Source: Gemmobacter caeni | Lineage (GTDB): Bacteria; Pseudomonadota; Alphaproteobacteria; Rhodobacterales; Rhodobacteraceae | Assembly (NCBI RefSeq): GCF_003054195.1 | Contig: NZ_QBKP01000019.1 | Location: forward strand, 22,783 to 86,782 | Reading direction: 5' to 3' | DNA length: 64,000 nt | Shown: positions 57,784 to 64,000 of the stretch, in pieces | Layout: each line of letters begins with the position of its first letter | How positions within the stretch are numbered: position 1 is the first letter of the stretch | The notes under the pieces: model-generated | Seen by the model: only the letters and a program-made list of their open reading frames with translations | Databases searched by the model: none | What the model was told of the DNA's origin: nothing | Position numbers and translations under genes: made by a program

Positions 57784-58388
57784 GCGGGATGATCCATATC
57801 GTCGATGATGAAGAGGCGATCCGCGACGCGCTGGCCTTCCTTCTGGCCTCGCGCGGGGTGGCGGCGCGGGGATGGGCCTCGGGTGAGGAATTTCTGGCCG
57901 CGCAGCCGCTGGAGGATTGCGCCTGCGTCATCCTTGACGTGCGCATGGGCGAGCTTTCCGGCCCGGAGGTGTTTGAACGGCTGCGCGCCATGGGCAATCC
58001 GGTGCCGGTGATCTTTCTGACCGGACATGCCGATGTGCCGGTGGCGGTGCGCACGCTGAAGGCCGGGGCCTTCGATTTCGTGGAAAAGCCGTTCAATGAC
58101 AACCAGATCGTCGATCTGGCCCTGCGCGCCATCGCCGCCCATCAGGCGGCCGAGGCCGAGGCGGCGGCGCGGCGCGATCTGGCCGCCCGCCGCGCCACCC
58201 TGTCGGGTCGTGAGGACGAGGTGCTGCGCGCCATGCTGACCGGGGCGCTGAACAAGCAGATCGCTGACCAGCTTGGCATCGCCATGCGCACGGTCGAGGT
58301 GCATCGCGGCCGGGTTCTGGCCAAGATGGGGGTGCGCAATGCCATCGAACTCGCGGCGCTGCTGGGGGCCGACGGGCGCGAGGGCTGA
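57780..58388 (+). CDS. dctR: C4-dicarboxylate response regulator, FixJ/NarL type
   Basis: 202 residues. Receiver domain with acidic pair D9-D10, phospho-acceptor D53 in VILDVRMG, TGHADVPVAVRTLKAGAFDFVEKPF with the conserved Thr and Lys; LuxR-type HTH at about 140-198 (LSGREDEVLRAMLTGALNKQIADQLGIAMRTVEVHRGRVLAKMGVRNAIEL). Phosphorylated by DctS, it activates dctPQM. Coupled to dctS by ATGA. Confidence 0.95.
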   Translation: MSGMIHIVDDEEAIRDALAFLLASRGVAARGWASGEEFLAAQPLEDCACVILDVRMGELSGPEVFERLRAMGNPVPVIFLTGHADVPVAVRTLKAGAFDFVEKPFNDNQIVDLALRAIAAHQAAEAEAAARRDLAARRATLSGREDEVLRAMLTGALNKQIADQLGIAMRTVEVHRGRVLAKMGVRNAIELAALLGADGREG

Positions 58389-58396
58389 GGCGCCGG

Positions 58397-59245
58397 TCAG
58401 GGGCTTCCCAGTGTCAGCAGTGCGCGGCGGAACTCCGGTTCGGTCAGCACCACCTCGCCCGCGCCAAGCGCCTGCGCATGGGCCAGCGCGCGTGCCGTCA
58501 GCACCTGCGCGGTTTCCACCGCGCGGGGCAGCGTCAGCCCCCGGCCCAGACCCGCGACCACCAGCCCGGCGAACAGATCGCCAGTGCCGGGCAGGGCAAT
58601 CGGCAGATGCGGTGTCGGGTGGCGGCTTGTTCCTCCGGGGCCAAGGATGACGCTTTCGATATGGCCTTCTGGCGTATCCTCCAGCGCGCAGCCGGTCACG
58701 ATCAGTCGCGCCGCCGGGGCAAGCGTCAGCCTGTCACGCGCGGTTTGCAGATCCGCCAGCGTGCGGGTTGTCCCTCCGGTCAGCCAGCCCAGTTCAAACG
58801 GGTTGGGCGTCGCCAGATCGGCCAGCGGCAACAGGCGGTTGCGCATCACATCGGCAATTGCCTCGGGCACATAAAGGCCCGGCCCCGCATCGCCCATCAC
58901 CGGGTCGCACAAATAGGTCAGCCGCGGATTCAGCGTTTTCGCCTCGGCCACGAAATCGGCCACCATCAGCGCCACATCCAGCGAGCCGATATAGCCGGTC
59001 AGCAGGATGTCCGCCCGTTCCGCCAGACCGCGTTCGCGCGCGCCTTGCAGCAGGTCGGAAAAGAACTCCGGCGGCAGGGCGCGACCGCGCAGCGTGGGGT
59101 AATTCGGGGTGTTGGAAAACACCACGGTGGGGATGGCCGCCACCTCCAGCCCCGCCGCCTGCATTGGAAACAGCGCGGCGGAATTGCCGACATGGCCGAA
59201 GACGACCTGGCTTTGAATGGCGATCACGAAAGGGGGCGGGGTCAT
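58397..59245 (-). CDS. pdxY: Pyridoxal kinase
   Basis: 282 residues. Phosphorylates pyridoxal in the B6 salvage pathway. VIAIQSQVVFGHVGNSAALFPMQAAGLEVAAIPTVVFSNTPNYPT at the N-terminus, TYLCDPVMGDAGPGLYVPEAI near 110, TPNPFELGWLTG near 145, and the ribokinase-fold anion hole and catalytic Asp in PGTGDLFAGLVVAGL near 220. It is intact and overlaps yiiM by four bases. A truncated second copy lies at 63117-63491 in the same orientation. Confidence 0.94.
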   Translation of the reverse strand: MTPPPFVIAIQSQVVFGHVGNSAALFPMQAAGLEVAAIPTVVFSNTPNYPTLRGRALPPEFFSDLLQGARERGLAERADILLTGYIGSLDVALMVADFVAEAKTLNPRLTYLCDPVMGDAGPGLYVPEAIADVMRNRLLPLADLATPNPFELGWLTGGTTRTLADLQTARDRLTLAPAARLIVTGCALEDTPEGHIESVILGPGGTSRHPTPHLPIALPGTGDLFAGLVVAGLGRGLTLPRAVETAQVLTARALAHAQALGAGEVVLTEPEFRRALLTLGSP

Positions 59246-59928
59246 GCGGGGCCGTCCAGCCTGTTGCTCCAGTCCTCGACCCGGCCGCTTTCCAGCCGCC
59301 GGACCGCATATTTGCGCCAGCCCTCGGCCAGCAGGTCAAGGGCGGCGATACCCTCCAGCTCGGCCCGGTTCAGCCGGTCGACATAGAGCGCATGCCAGAG
59401 CCGGTGCAGGCTCCACTCCGGAACGGGACGTTCGATCCGCTCCAGCAGGTCGCCGGGGGCTACCGTACCGGATTGCAGCACACGGTAATACCAGCCGGTG
59501 CGCCCGCTTTGCTGCACGCGCCGCGCCATGTCGGGCACGGCGAAACGGTGGCTCAGCTTCCAGCAGGGCTGGCGCCCCTGCGACACCTGCAGGATGGCGC
59601 TGCCCAGCCGGAACACATCGCCCACCGCGACATCCGCCTCGGTCAGTCCGGCAGCGGAGATATTCTCGCCAAAGCCGCCCGGTGCGCGCAACGGGGGCAG
59701 GTCGCCCAGTTCGGCCCGCCACAGGGCATAGTGATCCAGCGGATAGTGATGCACGGCCTTTTCCACCCCGCCATGCACCCGCAGGTCGGCCTGTTCGTCA
59801 CCTTCGAGCCCGCCGGGGCCAAGCGACAGGGGCCGGTCGACAGGCGTCTTGGCGATGCCGCTGAGGATATCCCGCCCCGTTAGGGGGGCGGCGCGGCCGG
59901 TCAGGAGTGTGACGGAAGGATTCGGCAT
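59242..59928 (-). CDS. yiiM: MOSC-domain protein, YiiM type
   Basis: 228 residues. MOSC domain with GLEGDEQADLRVHGGVEKAVHHYP (about 40-63), GGFGENISAAGLTEADVAVGDVFRLGSAILQVSQGRQPCWKL (about 84-125, containing the molybdenum-ligand Cys in QPCWK), and the YiiM C-terminal 3-alpha domain ending in LLAEGWRKYAVRRLESGRVEDW. YiiM-type proteins reduce N-hydroxylated compounds in E. coli. It is coupled to pdxY. A truncated second copy lies at 63488-63905. Confidence 0.92.
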   Translation of the reverse strand: MPNPSVTLLTGRAAPLTGRDILSGIAKTPVDRPLSLGPGGLEGDEQADLRVHGGVEKAVHHYPLDHYALWRAELGDLPPLRAPGGFGENISAAGLTEADVAVGDVFRLGSAILQVSQGRQPCWKLSHRFAVPDMARRVQQSGRTGWYYRVLQSGTVAPGDLLERIERPVPEWSLHRLWHALYVDRLNRAELEGIAALDLLAEGWRKYAVRRLESGRVEDWSNRLDGPA

Positions 59929-60098
59929 CGGCTGTCCTGTAGTTTACATCTTCTAGATCACCGATCCGCGTGCGATGCAGCACGGAAAATGCCAAAATCG
60001 CCCGAATGGCTTGGCCCCGTCGTCGCAGGTGTGTATAGCGACGCCCTTGTAATCCAGCCCGAACCGGCCCCTGCCTTCGCCGGACGGGCGCCCTGCCT

Positions 60099-60188
60099 AT
60101 GACAGAACCCGCACCGATGTATCCCTCGCACAAACTTTCCGTGGCGCCTATGATGGATTTTACCGACAGAATGAAAAACGCCGCATAA
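60099..60188 (+). pseudogene. dusA: dusA 5' fragment interrupted by integrated DNA
   Basis: The frame opens with MTEPAPMYPSHKLSVAPMMDFTDR, which matches the N-terminus of tRNA-dihydrouridine synthase A through the PMMDxTDR motif (codon 24 ends at 60170). It then leaves the family abruptly (MKNAA, stop). No remaining part of dusA is in the window. The 5' end of dusA, at this motif, is a documented integration site for prophages and genomic islands, so the break is read as the attachment junction. Alternative: a deletion. Confidence 0.85.
60148..60170. other. Probable attachment-site core (attL) in dusA
   Basis: The codons for PMMDFTDR lie here and are the last that match dusA. The exact crossover cannot be set without the other end, which is not in the window. 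Confidence 0.6.
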
Positions 60189-60212
60189 CCAATTGGTTAG
60201 GCGGCGCGTTTT
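60174..60212. terminator. Strong terminator at the edge of the island
   Basis: Arms AAAAACGCCGC (60174-60184) and GCGGCGCGTTTT (60201-60212) flank the perfect palindrome TAACCAATTGGTTA. The hairpin ends in T's in both directions and lies between the dusA fragment and the convergent PrtN-like gene. Confidence 0.85.
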
Positions 60213-60218
60213 CGGTAG

Positions 60219-60240
60219 GTCATACGGAAGTCATACAGAA
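60219..60240. repeat. Tandem 11-bp direct repeat near the junction
   Basis: GTCATACGGAA is followed directly by GTCATACAGAA, one mismatch. It lies about 50 bp inside the element, where arm-type integrase or excisionase sites are expected, but function is not shown. Confidence 0.5.
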
Positions 60241-60253
60241 GGGCGACTGAGCG

Positions 60254-60514
60254 TCACCCGTGAAGCTGGTGGAATTCCTTCTGGGCGGCTTCCCGCCGTT
60301 CGTCATAGTACGCCGCGAGGTCGCGCAGGTCCACGCCCTTCGCGCTCTTCTGCGAACCTTCGATCTGTACAAGGGGCAGCTTGATTGCGCCGTCCGCCAC
60401 CTTACGCAGAAACTTTTCGCGGGTCAGGTGGGGGAAGAAGTCCTTGCAGATTACTTCCACCGGCAGGATGGGGCGGCCTTCGTAGCGGGCCATGAGCATC
60501 AAGGTAGTGTCCAA
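60254..60514 (-). CDS. PrtN-family (pyocin activator-like) regulator
   Basis: 86 residues. LMLMARYEGRPILPVEVICKDFFPHLTREKFLRKVADGAIKLPLVQIEGSQKSAKGVDLRDLAAYYDERREAA is a clear match to PrtN, which activates pyocin genes in Pseudomonas and is found as a small regulator on prophages and islands. It starts with TTG at 60514, with AAGGAG 8 bp before it. It is the element gene closest to the dusA junction and is read toward it. Whether it controls any gene here is unknown. Confidence 0.85.
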   Translation of the reverse strand: MDTTLMLMARYEGRPILPVEVICKDFFPHLTREKFLRKVADGAIKLPLVQIEGSQKSAKGVDLRDLAAYYDERREAAQKEFHQLHG

Positions 60515-60759
60515 GCGTGTATCTCCTTTCTCTAGGTCATCTTGGCATCGGCGGGCCTCCTTTCGGCTTCCGTTTGCGCTTCGGTGATCTAGCTATGCCA
60601 CGCTTTCGAGATTCACGCAAATATATGATAAAAAACATAAAAATTTGTCTTCAAGCTGAATTTCAGGCTTGGGGGCATTTCCCGCTAACGCGGGGCCATC
60701 GGCAGGCCACCGACAAGGAAAAGGGACCTAGCTGGCCCCCCTCTCGCTCATTCGACTAG
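60515..60759. other. AT-rich intergenic region of the island
   Basis: Contains a markedly A/T-rich stretch (ATATATGATAAAAAACATAAAA near 60620-60643, unlike the chromosome) and probably the divergent promoters of the PrtN-like and 207-residue genes. I find no convincing coding sequence. Confidence 0.5.
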
Positions 60760-61383
60760 GTGTCGTGGTCTTCGTCTTCGCCCGCGTCAGCGGGCATCCA
60801 TGATCACGGACGGGGGGAAGGTCTGGGTGGCTTCGACCATAACTGGTACGATGCCGTCTATGAGGATTTCCAGCGCGTCGCCGAAATCCTCGGGCTGAAC
60901 CTCAAGACCCGAACCGTCCGGTTGATGGGCGGCGGCACCCGACGGGAGCCTTGCATCTGGTTCCGAGGCTTCTGGAGCCAGGGGGATGGCGCGTGCTTCG
61001 AAATCTTCTATGCCTACCGCAAGGGCGCCCCACGCCGGATCAGGGAATACGCACCGCAGGACACCGAGCTTCACTGCATCGCCGATGCCCTGCAGGTGAT
61101 CCAGCGTCGAAATTTCTACCAGCTTCGCGCCGAAGCCACCCATCGCGGCCATTATTACCATGAGTACTGCATGGCGATCTCGGTCGAGCGTGATAGCCCG
61201 AGCTGGCAGGACTTGACCGCCGACGCCGAGGAGGTGGTTATCAAGGCGTTGCGCGATCTGGCCCGCTGGCTCTACCGCCAGCTCAAGCGCGAGTTTGACT
61301 ATCTGTCGTCGGATGACGTCGTCGATGAGACCATCGTCGCCAACGGCTACACCTTCACTGAAGCCGGCCAACGGTTTGGGTGA
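60760..61383 (+). CDS. Unrecognised island protein, 207 residues
   Basis: The core FDHNWYDAVYEDFQRVAEILGLNLKTRTVRLMGGGTRREPCIWFRGFWSQGDGACFEIFYAYRKGA (about 25-95) is followed by an Arg/Tyr-rich middle and a helical C-terminal part (LTADAEEVVIKALRDLARWLYRQLKREFDYLSSDDVVDETIVANGYTFTEAGQRFG). Proteins of this type occur in alphaproteobacterial islands and are sometimes labelled as antitoxins, a label I cannot support from sequence. It starts with GTG (first ATG in frame is much later), so the first 20 residues are uncertain. It is 12 bp from the converging Fic gene. Confidence 0.65.
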   Translation: MSWSSSSPASAGIHDHGRGEGLGGFDHNWYDAVYEDFQRVAEILGLNLKTRTVRLMGGGTRREPCIWFRGFWSQGDGACFEIFYAYRKGAPRRIREYAPQDTELHCIADALQVIQRRNFYQLRAEATHRGHYYHEYCMAISVERDSPSWQDLTADAEEVVIKALRDLARWLYRQLKREFDYLSSDDVVDETIVANGYTFTEAGQRFG

Positions 61384-61395
61384 GGAGGTTCGGCC

Positions 61396-62940
61396 TCAGA
61401 ACTCCTCCCGCAACTCCGCATAGATGGCTTCGATCCGGTCAGCCTCCTCATCGGTCAGAGCGGCGAACTCTTTCGCTCTGGCGCGTCCGGAAAGCCTGCC
61501 ACCGTTCTGGTGCAGGAAGCGAAAGAGCAGGTCGAGCACGCGGTCCGGCATGTCGATCAGGCCCGAGACGCGGGACTTGAACCCGTCATAGGCACGCAGG
61601 AACCGGGTCTCTGCTGGCAGGTCATGGTCGATGGTCTGGGCCACGCAGGCGAAGAGGAATTCGGCATGGGGCGTGGCATCAAAGAAGCGATAGAAATCGC
61701 CGGTGTCGTTCAGCACCTCGACGTTCCCGCGATCGGTTGGGCGCCAGCTGACATGGGGCAGCAGTCGACGCGAATAGCTCTCGAGCACCTGCCGATAGGC
61801 CTCGATCCGTTCGAGGATCACCGCCGACACCGGAAAGACCAGCCCGGGCGGATTGAAGCCGCGTGCAGCAAGAATGTGGTGGATCAGGTAGCGATGAAGG
61901 CGCCCGTTGCCGTCCTCGAACGGGTGGATGTAGACGAAGCCAAAGGCGAGGCTGGCGGCCGCCAGAACAGGGTCGAGCCGCGGGGCGATATCGCGGTCGA
62001 ACGCTTCGAGCCCGGCGATCAGCGCAGGCAGGTCTTCATGCCGGGCGCTGACGTGATCGGGCAGGGGGGCGCCGGTCGTGCGGTCGTGCTCGCCAATGAA
62101 GCCGCCCTCCTGCCGCAGGCCCAGATGGACGAAGCGGGCATCGCCGATGACGATGCGTTGGAGGCGTTCGAGTTCTGCCCGGTCGGTCGGATGGCGCCCG
62201 GCGTCACCGATGATCTGGCCCCAGCGCCGGATACGATCCTGGGGCGGGTTCTCGCCTTCGATCTGGAAACTCGACCGTGAATCCTTGAGCAGCAGGAAGG
62301 CCGCCGTGCGCGCGAGCAGATCGGCGGGCACCTCGGCCAGTACCGCGCGGGCTTCGGCTGCCAGATCGCGGGCAATGAAGGCTTCGATTGCCGGAGTGCG
62401 GAAGATCATCGGGCAGAAATCCGGGGTGCCGGGCAGGTTGTTGCGGACCCGGTGGCGCGTCGAGGGGGCGCCCTCTGCGTCCCATTGGAGCCTGGCATCG
62501 ACCACGGGCGCGTAATTGCCGCGTGTAGCGTCGGGCAGCTCCAATTCCGCGCCGAGGAGCCATTCATAGAGGAACCAGATCCTGCGCGCGTAGCTGCCCG
62601 TCGGGGCAGCCTCGACAATGGCCTGGATCGGCTCTGGCCCGGTTGCCTTGAACAGCCGCTTGAGAACTGCCAGATCCAGCCCCTCGTAGCGCAGCGCGAA
62701 GGTCAGATGACCGATGAGGCTCGCCTCGGGTTCATGGCGGGGCGTGTAGAGGCGCCAGCCGTCAGCCTCGTAGACCTTGTGACGTGGGCCGATGGCGGAA
62801 AGTGTCCGGGGCAGGGGCGTTGCGAGCGCATAGGCATCGATCAGCGCAGCATAGCCCGCAGGTGTGGACTCCTCGGGGAGCCAGCGCTCGTGAAAAACGG
62901 TTACTGCAGCTGAAAACGGATTCCTTTGCGCCTGCTCCAT
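61396..62940 (-). CDS. Fic-family protein (AMP-transferase type)
   Basis: 514 residues. The Fic motif HPFEDGNGRLHR is at 339-350 with the catalytic His and the anion-binding residues intact, and a (S/T)xxxE(G/N)-type inhibitory motif SFQIEG at 224-229 is upstream, as in class II Fic proteins that inhibit themselves. The N-terminal 200 residues are helical and match the DUF4172-like or Fic_N-type leader. It probably adds AMP to a target protein; target unknown. The start MEQAQRNPF was preferred; 39 further upstream codons read AT-rich, non-homologous sequence. On the island, it may be a toxin or an effector. Confidence 0.87.
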   Translation of the reverse strand: MEQAQRNPFSAAVTVFHERWLPEESTPAGYAALIDAYALATPLPRTLSAIGPRHKVYEADGWRLYTPRHEPEASLIGHLTFALRYEGLDLAVLKRLFKATGPEPIQAIVEAAPTGSYARRIWFLYEWLLGAELELPDATRGNYAPVVDARLQWDAEGAPSTRHRVRNNLPGTPDFCPMIFRTPAIEAFIARDLAAEARAVLAEVPADLLARTAAFLLLKDSRSSFQIEGENPPQDRIRRWGQIIGDAGRHPTDRAELERLQRIVIGDARFVHLGLRQEGGFIGEHDRTTGAPLPDHVSARHEDLPALIAGLEAFDRDIAPRLDPVLAAASLAFGFVYIHPFEDGNGRLHRYLIHHILAARGFNPPGLVFPVSAVILERIEAYRQVLESYSRRLLPHVSWRPTDRGNVEVLNDTGDFYRFFDATPHAEFLFACVAQTIDHDLPAETRFLRAYDGFKSRVSGLIDMPDRVLDLLFRFLHQNGGRLSGRARAKEFAALTDEEADRIEAIYAELREEF

Positions 62941-63116
62941 GAAATTCAGTTCTTGGTCCCGATGATTGATCTTAAGTCGGTGTATCTCATGAATATTGAT
63001 TGCAATCAATGAGGTCTTGCGAAACTTGATGGCGGAGCGCTGTCGCCCTCGGGTCAAACTGTGGATATGCTAGGACGTAAATCATCACGACACAGTGGGG
63101 AAATCCGCACCACGGG
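62941..63116. other. Gap between Fic gene and pdxY fragment
   Basis: 176 bp with no gene I can support. Its left half is rich in A/T and probably holds the Fic promoter. Confidence 0.4.
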
Positions 63117-63491
63117 TCAACGATCGGCTGGTTCCCTCAAGGGAGGCGGGTCGCAGATGTAGCACAGGCGCGGGTTCGCGGCCTTCGCCTCGGCCACGAA
63201 ATCCGCCACCATCTCGGCCACGTCGAGCGAGCCGATATAGCCGGTGAGAATGTAATCCGCCCGCTCGGAGAGACCGCGTTCGCGAGCGCCTTGCAGCAGG
63301 TCGGAAAAGAATTCGGGCGGCAGGGCGCCGCCGCGCAGGGTCGGGTAATCGGGTGTATTCGAGAAGACCACGGTGGGGATCGCCGCCACTTCGAGGCCTG
63401 CCGCCTGCATCGGGAAGAGCGCTGCGGAATTGCCCACATGGCCGAAGACCACCTGGCTCTGGATGGAAATGACGAAAGGGGGGGCTTTCAT
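63117..63491 (-). pseudogene. Truncated second copy of pdxY
   Basis: Residues 1-115 match the intact pdxY N-terminus with about 13 differences (MKAPPFVISIQSQVVFGHVG... YICDP); homology stops near 63150 and the frame ends in unrelated codons (PPLREPADR). The active-site half is missing, so it cannot be a kinase. The level of divergence argues against a fresh duplication and for import of a related strain's copy. Confidence 0.85.
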
Positions 63492-63905
63492 GCGGAGCCG
63501 TCCAGTCTTGCGCTCCAATCCTCGACCCGGCGGCTTTCCAACCGCCGGAGCGCGTATTTGCGCCAGCCCTCGGCCAGGACATCGAGCTCAGCGATGCCTT
63601 CTAGTTCGACCAGGTTCATCCGGTCCACATAGAGAGCGTGCCAGAGCCGTCGTAAAGTCCAGTCCGGTGCCAGGCGGTCGATCAGCTCCAGACGGTCCCC
63701 GGGGGTAACGGTGCCGGTCTGGAGCACCCGGTAATACCATCCCGTGCGTCCGGCCTGCTGCACGCGCCGCGCCATGTCGGCCACGCCGAAGCGGTGGTTG
63801 AGCTTCCAGCAAGGCTGGCGCCCCTGCGAGACCTGGATCAGCGCGTCGCCCAGCCGGAAAGTATCGCCGACGGCGACCTCCGCTTCGGTGAGCCCGGCGG
63901 TCGAG
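63488..63905 (-). pseudogene. Truncated second copy of yiiM
   Basis: The C-terminal part of the MOSC/YiiM protein (STAGLTEAEVAVGDTFRLGDALIQVSQGRQPCWKL to the stop) is present, coupled by ATGA to the pdxY fragment exactly as in the intact pair. The first ~90 residues are gone: homology ends near 63905. It cannot be translated from its own start. Confidence 0.85.
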
Positions 63906-63990
63906 AGAGGTGGCTGCGGGAACCTGAACAGCCGGGATAAGTGGATTTTCCGCGTAACAGCAGCATGATGCTGCGAGCGAGGAGAAGACC

Positions 63991-64000
63991 ATGGCAAGAC
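63991..64000 (+). CDS. 5' end of a gene cut by the window edge
   Basis: ATGGCAAGAC (Met-Ala-Arg) preceded by GGAGAAG at good spacing. A hairpin (GCAGCAT-G-ATGCTGC, 63960-63974) lies before it. The sequence from 63906 replaces yiiM, so this may be the first gene of a transposon or of another part of the island. Confidence 0.4.

Overview
The window is GC-rich, densely coding DNA from an alphaproteobacterium, most likely of the Rhodobacter/Paracoccus group (Rhodobacterales). This rests on the DctPQM system facing DctS/DctR, a complete-looking aerobic cobalamin cluster with cobG/cobN/cobW, a long NrdJ-type class II ribonucleotide reductase, LdtR-type MarR and KpsC/KpsS genes, and Rhodobacter-style short intergenic repeats. 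I found no rRNA, tRNA or CRISPR array.

Layout. 1-5.2 kb: cupin protein, RluE-type pseudouridine synthase, ZinT behind a near-perfect Zur box, enolase, and two divergent DMT exporters. 5.2-9.5 kb: a 537-bp regulatory region (DnaA-box-like sites, candidate NrdR box) and the B12-dependent ribonucleotide reductase nrdJ. 9.5-27.1 kb: the cobalamin block. On the minus strand a cobalamin riboswitch (22720-22884) leads DUF1636 protein-cobW-cobN-cobG-cobH-cobI-cobJ, then, after the oppositely oriented cobK, cobL-cobE-cobM-cobB-cobA. On the plus strand lie cobO, cobQ, a second COG0523 GTPase and a DUF1345 membrane protein. A family of short repeats sits between cobK and cobJ, inside the 5' end of cobG, and as an inverted pair between cobO and cobQ. 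nrdJ, a major B12 consumer, is next to the producers.

27-46 kb: parE, GST, small membrane protein, a LuxR-HTH fused to a degenerate alpha/beta hydrolase, ppk2 with an FnrL-like site, a methyltransferase, a ZevA/ZevB-like metal pair, a MATE exporter, a lower-GC orphan gene, aspB, small regulators, sdhE, and a capsule block (kpsC, export lipoprotein, kpsS). 46-50 kb: riboflavin operon ribE-orf-ribBX-ribH-nusB. 50-58 kb: LysR regulator, DUF481 outer-membrane protein, and C4-dicarboxylate TRAP transporter dctPQM facing its two-component system dctS-dctR.

58-64 kb: intact pdxY and yiiM, then only the first ~24 codons of dusA, after which the sequence changes abruptly into accessory DNA: a PrtN-like regulator, an unrecognised 207-residue protein, a Fic protein, then a second, diverged and doubly truncated pdxY-yiiM pair and the start of another gene at the window edge. 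The 5' end of dusA is a known integration site for prophages and islands, so this looks like the left end of an integrated element or its remnant. It is the most likely place for undescribed biology.
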